This document shows, piece by piece, positions 51,079-61,886 of a stretch of 64,000 bases of DNA (position 1 is its first letter; each line of letters begins with the position of its first letter). A program made the position numbers and the translations under genes. The stretch comes from Pseudo-nitzschia pungens (Eukaryota > Bacillariophyta > Bacillariophyceae > Bacillariales > Bacillariaceae), in assembly GCA_037355855.1 (NCBI GenBank), contig CM074759.1, positions 6,138,001-6,202,000 on the forward strand, given 5' to 3'. The notes under the pieces are model-generated. The model did not search any database and was not told where the DNA came from. It was given only the letters and a program-made list of their open reading frames with translations.

Positions 51079-51202
51079 CAGTAATGATTACTGTTTATCT
51101 TTAAAGTAGAGACAGTAGAACTCAGTACTGAATTCAAAACAACCAACATCCTCAACAACAGAGGCACCTTGTACCTCCAACAAAGCAATTCACTTCAACA
51201 CC

Positions 51203-51682
51203 ATGGCAGGAATCTACCGAGACCCACCGGTCTTGTATAAGAGCTCCTTTGACAGCTCTAAACCAAAACTAGTCACACTCTCAGTCTACGACAACGACGA
51301 CCATTCCGACAGCGTCAAGGTCCCTCTCTTCACAGATAAGGGAGGTCTAGAAGAGCTACTCCACACCGAAGAAGCCTTCCTGAATGCAGTGGAGGACCTA
51401 GGGATACAGGACTCAACCCTCATCCGATACTTTGGCAGATGCCTATGCGTTGACTCGCAAACCAAATGGAGAGCCTTAGCCCAAACCACCAGACCGAATG
51501 GACAAAGACTATATCCACTTACAAGACAAGGATTTGATTCAGCCTTTGGAGCCTTTATCAAGCTCTACTGCAATGCTGAGGATGTACGAGACCTCATGCA
51601 CATCTATCTCAGAAGCCCAGCATGCAAGAAGAAAATTGAGTCCACCTGTAAAGAGGAGGTGCGCTGGAGCAAAATTATTTGA
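51203..51682 (+). pseudogene. Gyp3a gag, truncated by internal deletion
   Basis: The frame starts MAGIYRDPPVLYKSSF and is homologous to the intact gag of Gyp3b (MAGLYRDPPINYTPSF) for about 145 residues, through DLMHIYLR. It then runs into unrelated residues and a TGA at 51680-51682. The capsid C-terminal half, Ser/Asp-rich region and zinc knuckle are gone, presumably by a deletion of about 600 bp near 51620-51670. The product could not assemble particles alone. Confidence 0.85.
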
Positions 51683-54600
51683 AACTGCTGTCGACTACTG
51701 GAAATCCAGTAGAACAGGCATCCAATAAGAGCAACGTGGCTCTTATTCAGAATATGAGCAACGTGGCTCCTATTCTTCTAACCAACGTACAGTACATACA
51801 AGGCATCCCCATGAAATCAAGACCACTACTCACACTACTTGATAGTGGATCTTCCGGAACCCTAATTAATAAAAGAGCACTACCATTTGGCACACTACCA
51901 ATCAGAAGCAAGCACCGAGTCCTAACAACAACAGCAAATGGAAGCTTTGACACTACAGAATATATCATCATGAAGAACCTCAAGCTACAAGAGTTCGGCA
52001 ACTACACCATCGACAGAAAAGAAGCAAGACTCTTCCATTCCCCTGACTGCAGATATGATCTGATACTAGGTAGAGATTTCCTCCACCTAGCAAAGATAAA
52101 TCTCCTATTCAAAGAGGGAGCAGTCCAGTGGATGGATCGAACTGTCCCGATGAAAGATACCTCTCTATACCACGAGTCAGACTATACCACACTCATGGAA
52201 GAACTAGAAGACGCAGAACTCTTTGCTGATGATCTCTCCTTTGCCAATCCATACAAGTCCAAGGTCATCCTCGACAGAGCCTATCAAGAAACAGATGCAT
52301 CCACAGTGGCCAACCAACAGTCCCACATGTCCAAAGCAGAGCAACAACAGTTCCAAGCTATACTGAACAAGTATCCTAATGTCTTCAACGGCGAATTAGG
52401 GAAATATCCACACAAGAAGATCTCTCTAAGACTGAAGCCCGGATCCAAGCCCATACACAAGAAGCCTTATCCAGTTGCATACAAACGAGAAGACCTATTC
52501 AAAAGGGAGCTCCAGAATCTTTGTAATGATGGAGTACTCAAGCGATGCACTGGACCAGCTGAATGGGCATTCCCAACCTTCATAGTACCAAAGAAAGACA
52601 ACAGGGTCCGATGGGTATCAGACTTCAGAGAACTGAATGAACTTCTTGAGAGATGTCCTTATCCAATCCCCTGGATACAGGATACCATGAACAAGCGCAG
52701 CAAGTACACCCACTTCACCAAGATTGACTTGTCTATGCAATACTACTGCTTTGAACTAGACGACGCAAGCAAGAAGCTCTGTACCATGGTGACACCATAT
52801 GGTTGCTATGAATACCAAAGACTACTAATGGGAGTTAAAGTCTCCCCGGATGTGGCGCAACAACTTATGGAAGATATCCTACAAGACACTGATTGCACTG
52901 TTTATATCGATGATATTGGCATCTGGACCAATGGCTCCTTTGATCTACACATGAAGACTATCGACAAGATCCTAGACCGGCTCAACCAAAATGGACTCAA
53001 GTGCAACCCACTCAAGTGTGATTGGGCTGTACAAGAAACAGACTTCCTTGGATATTGGATGACTCCCACAGCAGTTAAGCCATGGAGAAAGAAGATTGAA
53101 GCCATCCTACGTATGGACCGACCTCGCACTATCACTCAAGTCAAGTCCTTCCTTGGAGCAGTAGGATACTACAGAGACATGTGGCCTCGCAGATCTCATG
53201 TCTTAGCTCCCCTATTTGATATAACCGGAACGTCCAAGAAGCAGACCCCTGCTGTCATCAAGGGCAAACAAAGAAAAGCCCCTTCATCCTTCACTTGGGG
53301 ACCTGCTCAAGACAAAGCCTTTCAAGAGATGAAAGCAATGGTGGCAGCAGATGCGCTGAACACCTATCCAGACCTCAACAAGCCCTTTGAACTGTACACT
53401 GATGCCTCAGACCTACAGCTAGGCGCTGCCATAATACAAGATGGCAAGCCAATAGCCTATTGGTCCAAGAAACTATCTGATGCGCAAAAGAACTATACTA
53501 CTATGGAGAAAGAACTCCTAGCGATTGTACTCTGTTGCAAAGAGTACCGGAAAATGCTGCTTGGTGGTGTAATCAATGTATACACTGACCATAAGAATCT
53601 TACATTTCACACCCTCTCAGTCCAACGAGTCCTCCGATGGCGACTGTTCCTAGAAGAATTTGGTGTCAATCTCACCTACGTCGAAGGCAAGAAGAATGTT
53701 CTTGCTGATGCCTTCTCCAGGCTCCCCAGGATGGACCCACCTACTGTGGGGAAGAAAGAAGCCCTTGGTAAGGGCACTCTTATTGATTTTTTGAAACTTG
53801 AAGTCCCGAAGCAAGATGAAGAACTGTTTTTAGCAGAGTTCCCCAACCTATTCCAGTACTTATGCAATGACACAGATCAAGAATTACAAGCTTGCCTGCT
53901 GAACAATGAGTGTCTAGTCAAGCTACCTAACGCCCACGACTTGGAATGCCCAGTAAACTTCTCCAATATCTACCTTCATCAGTTGAAAGACCCTACCATA
54001 CAATTCAAAATTCAATCCAAAGCCTTCTTCTATCAAGAATTAGAAGGCAACAAGATACTTTGTTACGCCAATCAAGCCAATCCAGACAGCTGGAAAATAT
54101 ACCTTCCCAGATCACTTACGGATGATACCATACAATGGTATCATCTCCTGTTGGGTCATTGTGGATCCAAGAGGCTATATCAAACTATAACGAGCAGATT
54201 CTATGCAGACAACCTAGATGCGAAGTGCAAATCCTACATTTGCCCTGACAATTGCATCCAATACAAGAACCTACAATCCAAATATGGCAAGTTGCCACCA
54301 AAAGAAGCACCACTGTCCCCATTCCATGAAGTACATGTGGATCTAATCGGCCCCTGGAAGATCTCAGCCCAAGGCAAGAACTACAACTTCAAGGCCTTAA
54401 CTTGTATTGATCCAGTCACGAATCTCCTTGAAATCATCAGAATCAGGGACAAGTCCTCTCAGTATGTATCAGACCAATTCAAGAACTGCTGGCTCTCAAG
54501 ATACCCAAGACCTAGCAGGTGTGTCCATGATAATGGTGGCGAGTTCCTAGGAGCTGAATTTCAAACTACCCTCAAGAAGTATGGAATTCATTCAGTCCCA

Positions 54601-57600
54601 ACAACAGTCAAGAACCCTCAGTCAAATGCCATATGTGAGCGCGTTCATCACACAGTTGCTGATATTCTACGAGTTCTAGTAGTACATGTCAACCCCCCTC
54701 AAGCCAACACCAGAGCTAGTCAGCTCATGGATAATGCTCTCGTGACTTGCATGCATGCCTCCAGATGTGCTGTCAACGCTGCCTTACAAGCTTCCCCAGG
54801 TTCTCTAATATTCAATCGAGACATGCTGGTTGATCTACCATTAACATCCAATCTCCTAGCTTTACAGCAGCTTCAACAGCAAGGCATAAACAAGGCTCTA
54901 CTCAGAGACAATGCCAAACGTAAGGAACATACCTTTCAACCCAATGACTGTTACACTCTAAGGTAGAAATATGCGATAGGAGTATTTTAAAGATGAATTA
55001 TTAAAAATTGTGTTATAAAGAGAATGGATGAATACTTTACGAGATGGGAATGATTCCTTGAGTATCGATGAACGATCGAATATTATTATTCGTTGAGTCA
55101 TTTGAATTCTTGTTTATCTTGATATTTGAATATCCAATTAGTATTGGATTGTATGTGTATTCTCGTACGTTGAATATTCAGTATATATACATGAATATTA
55201 CGTATATAATCTTGTGTATTGGAGCACATGCGGGATTCAATAATCATTTAGAGCCTCTCGTAGGGTACCTACGTCAGCATGTAACATAGTTCCCCAATGA
55301 TTAGGTGAAGTTTGCATGTGGTTCAATACAATAAGGTTCGGAGTTGAGTAGTATCGATGGAAAGAGATATGCTTGTTCGGAGAACCGGTTGAAGATGATA
55401 TATGCCATTTGAAATATTTCGAAGATATATGGTACTGTAGATCGAAGTGGGATTGAAAAAGGTTCTTTGTGATACTCAAAAAATCGAAGATTTGTTTCTT
55501 GTTCTTGAGAAGGGTCATAATGACATGCTAAAAATAGCAAAAAGAGTCGAAGAAAATTCTTTTCCTCCCCCAACTGTGATGTACCTCTCGGGGTAGTGGA
55601 GCTGATTTGAAAATCGATGGCTTTGAAAGTGATTGCTCTTGGTAGGCATAAAAACACCTCCTGTAATAGGAGTTGAGGTAGGTGAAAAGCCGGAGCGTTG
55701 GATTTGTTGCTTGCCGTATCTGCAATTGTATAAAAGCAGAGAGGGGACGCATTGTTAGTGTTGTATTGAATTACATTTCAATGCGCTCGCGATTTGCCGT
55801 ATACTTTGTCCGGTCTTTTGTTTTGGGTGTTCTTTGCAGCAGTCTACTGGAGTTTTGAATTTTGTAACTCCAGAGCACCTCTGTGGGTGTAGAATATGGA
55901 TTTTGTGGGATTGCTCCGGTTATTTCTGGAGCTCCCTGTGGACTATTTACTTGTCCGGAACAAGGTTGGCCTTGTTGTTGCTGCTGTACCCTATCGATAG
56001 TCGATCGATTATTTGTTTTGCGTCTGTACCCTTATCGATCGATATATGATTCGATTGTTTGATTCTTTTGGCGTAAGCGTCTGTACCCTTGCAAGTAGTT
56101 CGCGTCCGAACGTTTTGCTGTTATGTGTATTTGCCATTTTTGAATCTTTTATTTTATTTGGTTGATTGTCGTTGCTGTCATGTTGGAGCGGACTGGAGCG
56201 CTTTGTGTTGTAATTCGAACGTTTTATTTTTGCAACAGGGCTCATCTCTGTAGGTTCCTTCCCCTCTTTTCTTGGGAGTTCTCCTCCATGCGTCTTCCCA
56301 GTCAGCAGGGCTGAGCTGGCATTCAGTTCCAGGGGAGCTGAAGGCACGGTGCTGGATACAGTGATCCTTATATTGTTGTTTGTTTGAGTGGCTATGGTTG
56401 CCATCGGAGACTGCCGTCAGATTGTCTTTTGACCCGGCCTCCATGTTGCATGCAATAGGAGTCTACTGCTTGCCTGATGTGTGCTTGGAGCGATTCCGTT
56501 GAAGCAGCAGTGCTTCCAGTTTCAGTGATAGGAGTCGTAGCTGTGCTGTTGTTGCTGCTTTGACTCCTTTTGAAATATCTGTTCTTTGGACATTCGGACC
56601 AATCGTGGTCGTGTCCCGGAATTCTGCAGGGATTGTTGTACTTTCTTTTGCCATTGGATGGCTCTTGCTCTTGCTCTTCTTCGGATTCAGCGTCGCTGTC
56701 ACTGTCAGAATTAGAGCTGTTGCTGTCGATGCTGTCAGCGTCCGTATCAGAGCTGTTGTTATTGCTGTTAGCATCTGAATCAGAATTGTCGACCGCATCA
56801 GAGTTCGTCGCTTTTCGTTTCGTTTGACGTTCTAAGCAGCTCATATGGTCGACGATGAATTGGATAGTTGTATCTTCTTGTATTCCTTGGTGGATTAGAC
56901 CATAACTGTTGATCCATTTGCTTGGGAAGCTATGTAGTAGGATGGTCGTTGTTTCTATTGATGACAAGTCGGCGCCGTGGCCTTCGAGTCTTTCGGTGTA
57001 CTTGAAGAGAATTTGCATTCGGTCTGCATGGTCTTTGCATGAAACAGTGCTTGGTTTCTTCAGCATTCGAAGGTATGTATGCATGATATCCTTGGCGTCT
57101 GTTGCATTGCAGAATTGCTTGATAAAGTCAATGATTGCTGCGTCATGTCCTTCGGCGCTTTCTTCATATTGGAATTGATCTGGATCCAGGGGATCCTGTA
57201 GCATTTCATGCCACTTGGATTGGGTGTCTGTATTTAGACATCTGCTGAAGTGAGTGATGTAGTTGGGGGTTGGTAGTCCTAGGAGCTTTGCGGCGTTCCT
57301 GAAGGCTTCTTCAACAAATAGGAATTCCTCGAGTCCTCCTTTGTTGGTGAATAGAGGGATCTTCATGCTGTCGGTGTTCCCATTGGCATGTGTAATGGAG
57401 AGCTTGGTGAGTTTTGGCTTGCTCCTCTTGAAGGAAGGAGTATAATTGATTGGAGGATCTCTGTAAAGTCCTGCCATGGTTGATTCGTATGGTTCGATCG
57501 ATTCGGCGTTCGATCGATTCGTATCGGCGTTTCGTTCGATCGTTTCGTTCGATCAATTCTTATCGGTGTTTCGTAGTTCTTGTTTCGATCTCTTCGTAGA

Positions 57601-58288
57601 TTTCGATTGGCGTTGTTTCTTTTTGCTTGTCAGGGTATCGATGTATCCCTGTTGTTTAGGATAAAGGTTGTTTTGGATGATTCAGTACTGAGTTCCTGTC
57701 TGTCTTCTACTTTGAAAGATAAACAGTAATTACTGTGTTACACTCTAAGGTAGAAATATGCGATAGGAGTATTTTAAAGATGAATTATTAAAAATTGTGT
57801 TATAAAGAGAATGGATGAATACTTTACGAGATGGGAATGATTCCTTGAGTATCGATGAACGATCGAATATTATTATTCGTTGAGTCATTTGAATTCTTGT
57901 TTATCTTGATATTTGAATATCCAATTAGTATTGGATTGTATGTGTATTCTCGTACGTTGAATATTCAGTATATATACATGAATATTACGTATATAATCTT
58001 GTGTATTGGAGCACATGCGGGATTCAATAATCATTTAGAGCCTCTCGTAGGGTACCTACGTCAGCATGTAACAATGACAAGGTATGGATGCAAGAACCAG
58101 ATCCAGATAAACTACAGCCAAGGAAAACAGGACCATTCACCATTGCTCAGGTACATGACAATGGTACTGTTAAGATTCAGAAAACACCATCAATTGTTGA
58201 AACAGTTAACATCCGAAAGCTAACTCCCTACAGGGAACCAACGCCCATTGACCAATCCGAATCCGCAACAATTCACTGGTCGGCTTAG
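51679..58288 (+). CDS. Gyp3a pol polyprotein, split by Gyp3b
   Basis: The frame is open at 51679-54948 and continues at 58079-58288 once Gyp3b and one target duplicate are removed (FQPND then KVWMQEPDP). The protease has LTLLDSGSSGTLIN and CRYDLILGRDFL. RT has KKDNRVRWVSDFREL, IDLSMQYY and CTVYIDDIGIW (YIDD). RNase H has LYTDASDLQLGAA, EKELLAIV and YTDHKNL. Integrase has HCGSKRL..CPDNCIQYKN, VDLIGPW, VHDNGGEF and NPQSNAICERVHHT (DDE residues present). The 58079 part is the SH3-like tail (GPFTIAQVHDNGTV). Pol is in a different frame from gag (four-base overlap), with no ATG at its start. Before Gyp3b arrived, pol was intact. Confidence 0.9.
54949..55286 (-). repeat. 3' LTR of Gyp3b
   Basis: 338 bp, on the minus strand TGTTACATGCTGACG to TTAGAGTGTAACA. 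The purine tract CATTGGGGAACTA precedes it in element orientation. Confidence 0.93.
55287..56391 (-). other. Gyp3b region between gag and 3' LTR
   Basis: No pol domain is visible. A 131-codon frame (56009-56404), shifted relative to gag, reads MATIATQTNNNIRITVSS and is polar and basic. It may be a vestige of pol before the protease. The rest looks non-coding. Confidence 0.5.
56392..57477 (-). CDS. Gyp3b gag protein
   Basis: 361 residues run from the ATG at 57477 (MAGLYRDPPINYTPSF). The N-terminal half is capsid-like: LFVEEAFRNAAKLLG, RCLNTDTQSKWHEML, IIDFIKQFCNATDAKDIMH and RMQILFKYTERLEG. A Ser/Asp/Asn run of simple sequence (DSDANSNNNSSDTDADS) and an acidic patch follow. Next is a knuckle-like CRIPGHDHDWSEC and a Ser/Thr-rich tail ending GSLRWQP. 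No stop breaks it. It is the intact counterpart of the truncated Gyp3a gag. An overlapping minus frame at 56009-56404 starts in its last codons and could be the remnant of a shifted pol start. Confidence 0.9.
   Translation of the reverse strand: MAGLYRDPPINYTPSFKRSKPKLTKLSITHANGNTDSMKIPLFTNKGGLEEFLFVEEAFRNAAKLLGLPTPNYITHFSRCLNTDTQSKWHEMLQDPLDPDQFQYEESAEGHDAAIIDFIKQFCNATDAKDIMHTYLRMLKKPSTVSCKDHADRMQILFKYTERLEGHGADLSSIETTTILLHSFPSKWINSYGLIHQGIQEDTTIQFIVDHMSCLERQTKRKATNSDAVDNSDSDANSNNNSSDTDADSIDSNSSNSDSDSDAESEEEQEQEPSNGKRKYNNPCRIPGHDHDWSECPKNRYFKRSQSSNNSTATTPITETGSTAASTESLQAHIRQAVDSYCMQHGGRVKRQSDGSLRWQP
57736..58073 (-). repeat. 5' LTR of Gyp3b
   Basis: Same 338-bp sequence as 54949-55286. In element orientation the next bases are CAGTAATTACTG, a perfect 12-bp palindrome. 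Confidence 0.93.
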
Positions 58289-58318
58289 ATGTGGGATCCG
58301 TTCAATCATGAGGCACTA

Positions 58319-58623
58319 TGTGACACTGTAGCGTAGCTACGGTCACGAATGAATAATTAAACGAATCCCACATGGGAATCAAATATATATGTATATTCAA
58401 CGATGGATACATTTGATATGTGTCCTAATTATTATGGGCGAGTCCCAGAAGACAATATATGCCTAATCGAACATTTATGGCAGAGCATGCCAAAATGTGG
58501 CTATGCTCGCGACCTCAAATTTTATATGTTTCCATTCTTAATTCGCGTAACAATATTCCGTAAAGTATCTAAACATTCACAATATTCATACCACTCTGAA
58601 ACTTTCTACCTTAACGTGTAACA
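58319..58623 (+). repeat. 3' LTR of Gyp3a
   Basis: 305 bp, TGTGACACTGTAGCG to CCTTAACGTGTAACA. It lacks 19 bases present in the 5' LTR and differs at a few other sites, notably near its start. Confidence 0.85.
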
Positions 58624-59013
58624 ACATGGTAGCGCCACTACTAATACTGCTAGCAGCGCTCCCACTAGTACTGGTCATTTTATGTTGACCGGTGCTTCTT
58701 GTTTGATTGAGTGGGTGCACGTGGGTTGATGATGATTGAGTGTGTTGATGTTGCTTTGGAGAAGTTTTGTAGGTGAATGAACATTGCATGAACAGTTTTT
58801 CAATGAAAGAGCATGAATCAAGTTGAAAAGAACAATTCAACAGTCATATTTCAACCTAATTTTTTTTTAGCTGAGAATCAATTCTCAGCAAAGATGGAAT
58901 TCACTTTCACTGTGAATTTTTTTCAGCAAAAATGTTTTAAGACAAGGAATAAAGTTTTGGGAGATATTACCCAATGAGGAGAATCCATTATTATCTTTTT
59001 GGTTTTTTTAACA

Positions 59014-59030
59014 TACCGGTAGGGTGTGCC
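59014..59030 (-). repeat. Right TIR of the Harbinger relic
   Basis: Inverted, it reads GGCACACCCTACCGGTA. It is followed by TTA. Confidence 0.75.
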
Positions 59031-59033
59031 TTA

Positions 59034-59926
59034 TTGAGCGTCTTTCTACTACTTCTGACCACTTGCCCTGTGCCTAGTACTTGTACAAGAAGTAGGTAGG
59101 TTGTGCGTTTCCTGTTTTTCTAACTTGCATGCAAGTAAATTACAAAGTAAGGGTTTAGTGGTTAAAGTCGTCTGGTTTTTGGGCCCAGGTTATGAGCCAG
59201 AGCAACAGCAAAAGGTCCACTGTTTGCTCTAACTCTGATAACTCTAAGACATCAGCTTTGACACTAATTTATACCTGATGACAGAAATGGCAAGGCCGTA
59301 AGCTTTCCAATGATACCCAATAAGCTTATTATTTGCGTGCCTGACCTCTTCTTACATCGGGCCACAAAATGTGCTCAAAAACTAAAAAAAAACTCCATTT
59401 CAACAACCACAGCACCAAGACCTGTCACCCCCCCCCCTATCTCCACGACCAGCACCAGCTTAATTCTGATATTACAGCTCCTCCATCCTCACTATTAGAG
59501 CAACAAGATCTCCAAGTTTCGAATCAATTGGAGCACTGGGTTCGGAGAATCGAACTGGCAAAGCAAGCAGCAAAATTCCCTCTTTTTTCTGGTAAAAAAA
59601 CTCCCCCGGTCCAAACTATGGCAAACATTAGTATCTCCATCCCCCCTCAATCAATTCCGGCCGGACCACTTTGGACAGCTCTATTATAACAAGAAGGACA
59701 AGGCCTCCAATTTTCGGATTGATTGGAGGAGTTGGTTTCAAGAATGGAACTGTACACTGAGCACACTCCCCGTAAGAAACAGTAAGCAAAAACACCTGAA
59801 CAGCAAAAATTAATATCTCAGTCCCCTCCCCACGGATTCAAACAGGAACGCTTCAAAGAGATCTATTATACAAAGAAGGAGAAGCCCTCCAATTTCCGGA
59901 TTGATTGGACGTCTTGGTTTTGAGTA
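59034..59926. other. Spacer with ~175-bp imperfect repeats
   Basis: A block with TCTATTATA-CAAGAAGGA, GGCCTCCAATTTTCGGATTG and ATTGGAGGAGTTGG recurs near 59500, 59680 and 59865, about 175-185 bp apart and degenerate. 59146-59171 is the left member of a possible TIR pair with 62310-62337. No gene is supported. Confidence 0.5.
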
Positions 59927-60544
59927 ATGGACTATAAACTGACCAAGGAAAAAATGGAAGAAAATCCCAGTTATTCTGTTGCTCCCACTGCTCCAGGGGC
60001 TACCACAGTGCCTGTTGGATCCTGGAAGAATGGACACGCACTACCGGTATGTAGGAGAACAGAAGCGGCGGCAAGGCTGCTAACTAGTGGAGCTGTCTTG
60101 GAGTTAAACAAGAAATTGACTACAGCAGACGCTATGAGAGTATACAGATTTACTGAAGCAGAGTGTGCCAATTGGACTGTGAAAAGAAGATTACTGAGAC
60201 TCTGGGCCAAGTACATGAAGGAGATGCCTGTTCCAACGTCGATTGCTCTATCCTTTAAAGTGCCATCCATCTCCCCTATTGCGTTGCACAAAGGGAACAG
60301 CAAGAGTGCAAACAGTATTTGCACTTGCTGCTGCCAAAACTGCCAAAACTGCAAAAGCCAAAACAAAAGTTCAACCACGACCTCCAGCAGCACCAATGGC
60401 AACATAAGACGAGCAATTGCCGGCAACGCCGGCGACGCTGACGTTGATGCGAGCAAAGAGGTAGAGGTTTGTGTTGATATTCGCTCGTCAGCGATCTTCG
60501 GGGAAATTAATCGTAGATATAAACTATTTCATACTGGTCTGTAA
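59927..60544 (+). CDS. Hypothetical protein, 205 residues
   Basis: The ATG at 59927 opens a frame without recognised domain. Residues 30-95 look like folded protein (GSWKNGHALPVCRRTEAAAR, then LNKKLTTADAMRVYRFTEAE, WTVKRRLLRLWAKYMKEM). The middle has a Cys cluster ICTCCCQNCQNCKSQNK followed by Ser/Thr/Asn simple sequence. The end is VCVDIRSSAIFGEINRR. It sits among repeats, directly after the ~175-bp units, so it may belong to a transposable element. Coding status is moderate at best. Confidence 0.4.
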   Translation: MDYKLTKEKMEENPSYSVAPTAPGATTVPVGSWKNGHALPVCRRTEAAARLLTSGAVLELNKKLTTADAMRVYRFTEAECANWTVKRRLLRLWAKYMKEMPVPTSIALSFKVPSISPIALHKGNSKSANSICTCCCQNCQNCKSQNKSSTTTSSSTNGNIRRAIAGNAGDADVDASKEVEVCVDIRSSAIFGEINRRYKLFHTGL

Positions 60545-61170
60545 ATAAGGGGAAGCCTTAACAATAACAATACGTAAAGTCCTGGCAAATCGTGAGTCTA
60601 CAGTGGACTGTTCAAGGTCTATTGCATACGCTCAAGCAATACAAAGCACTTCCCTAGAGGTACATTGGAATCGATCGAAAGGAGGGCATGATAGGCGTGT
60701 TTATTTTAGAGTGTAAAGAAAAGAGTGAATAAAAGGGAGCTGAGCCAAAGCGCTCAGCTCTGTATCGTCTATCGTGACATCGATTCGCTAACTCGCTAAC
60801 TCGTATAATAACAGAGCTTCTGTAGCTCTGGTACTGTATCCTACGAGTAGCGTACCGTATCGGAGTATCGTAGGGTATCTCCGATTAATTAGGTCGAATC
60901 GTGCGTCGCTAGCTCGCTTATGCTAGCGCGTTGGGTAACTGTTTGGGCCGGGCATCCAGTCATGGTACATATTATACACCAATGACCTGGCCCCGGCGGT
61001 AGCATGGTATCTTAGCATGGTATCATGGTAGGCTAGCATCTTTCAGTATCTCGCAGCCTTAGCAACCCTAACCCTGTAGCATTTAGCTACACCCTGAAAA
61101 GGTGCTTTACTCGGGGTACGTACGATTGGTACAAATCGTACGCGGCGACCCTAGTAAACTCTGCTAGCAA
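60545..61170. other. Gene-free stretch
   Basis: No gene or RNA was seen. It contains TACCGTATCGGAGTATCG-like sequence and AGCATGGTATC repeats (61000-61035). A two-unit CCCTAACCCT near 61065 is too short to be telomeric. Confidence 0.45.
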
Positions 61171-61792
61171 TGAGTGATTCCCGAAACTAATATGCACATG
61201 TAATATTTCATTTTTTGTGACGTGGCACACCGTGCCACATCTGCTCACACACACGGAAAAACTAAAAAAGCACCCATATTTCCCAGAATCTGGAGGAGAC
61301 ATATTTGCCTCCTCCAGATTCCAAACACCAGTTCATATTTTAATGGAATCTTGAAAACAAGAATCGAGTCCAAATTTCAGTCACCCAACGGATATCAACG
61401 GTTATCAGTCGCCCAACCCTCGACAAAAGATGTGTCTTATTTTCGTCGAGTCGGAGTAGTATTTTAGTTAACCTGTTTTCTTTCTTATTTGCCACAGTCC
61501 GTGTTGCCACTCTTGTTGCTGCTGTTGCTGTTTTATTGCACCTCTGTTATTTTCAAGAACAAGTCGACAAATTTTGAGGTGAACGGGATTGCTGGCGCGC
61601 TAAAAGAGGCGCGGGTAGGGAATAAAGAGAGGGTTTTTGTTTTTCGTAACAAGATTCCAAATTCCATAATATGCCTTCAGCACGCCTGTCTGTCAGGCCG
61701 TTTATATGCACGTGCGTTGGGTGCGCCAAAACTGATGACGTGTCACAAAAAATGCAATATTACATGTGCATATTAGTTTCGGGAATCACTCA
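61171..61792. mobile_element. MITE-like element with ~50-bp TIRs
   Basis: The left end TGAGTGATTCCCGAAACTAA, running on for about 50 bp, is repeated inverted at the right end with one mismatch. If the TIR starts at GAGTG, the target duplication is AAT (61169-61171 and 61792-61794), a 3-bp size as in Harbinger-type elements. Just inside the left TIR lies a GTGGCAC-ACC-GTGCCAC hairpin, and at 61285-61320 a 13-bp stem GAATCTGGAGGAG with a 10-base loop. No transposase frame; a 95-codon hydrophobic frame at 61489 is not convincing. Confidence 0.8.
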
Positions 61793-61810
61793 ATACTAGA
61801 CAGGATAGGT

Positions 61811-61886
61811 CTGCTGCTAAGCCTGCTGCTAAGCCTGTTGCTAAGCCTGTTGCTAAGCCTGTTGCTAAGCCTGCTGCTAAGCCTGT
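61811..61886. repeat. 12-bp tandem repeat (GCTGCTAAGCCT)
   Basis: Six copies with C/T variation at one position (GCTGCTAAGCCT / GTTGCTAAGCCT) lie next to the right end of the MITE. Confidence 0.9.

Larger units (their letters stand above)
54949..58073 (-). mobile_element. Gyp3b, non-autonomous gag-only LTR element nested in Gyp3a
   Basis: Two 338-bp LTRs (54949-55286 and 57736-58073) look identical and are flanked by ATGAC on both sides (54944-54948, 58074-58078). The element lies in minus orientation, with gag and about 1.1 kb of further sequence but no protease, RT or integrase. Length is 3.1 kb. It probably depends on pol of a relative such as Gyp3a. Confidence 0.95.
50755..58623 (+). mobile_element. 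Ty3/gypsy element Gyp3a, gag-deleted, hosting Gyp3b
   Basis: LTRs are 50755-51078 and 58319-58623, the former with 19 extra bases near 50908. The flanks are ACGTG (left) and ACATG (right), a 5-bp target duplication with one change. Gag is truncated. Pol is open but interrupted near its end by Gyp3b (54949-58073 plus a 5-bp duplication). Confidence 0.9.
48523..59030. mobile_element. PIF/Harbinger-like DNA transposon relic, invaded by LTR elements
   Basis: The ends read GACATACCCTACCGGTA (48523) and, inverted, GGCACACCCTACCGGTA (59030), 15 of 17 matching. They are flanked by TTA on both sides (48520-48522, 59031-59033), the classical PIF/Harbinger target duplication. The core, without later insertions, is about 2.3 kb. 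It has a transposase-like fragment on the plus strand and a second, convergent gene remnant on the minus strand, the usual two-gene arrangement. The insertions are a solo LTR (49573-49881) and Gyp3a (50755-58623) with Gyp3b inside. Confidence 0.8.

Noticed and set aside
61058..61080. Telomere-like CCCTAACCCT
   Set aside because: Fewer than two full units; chance occurrence.
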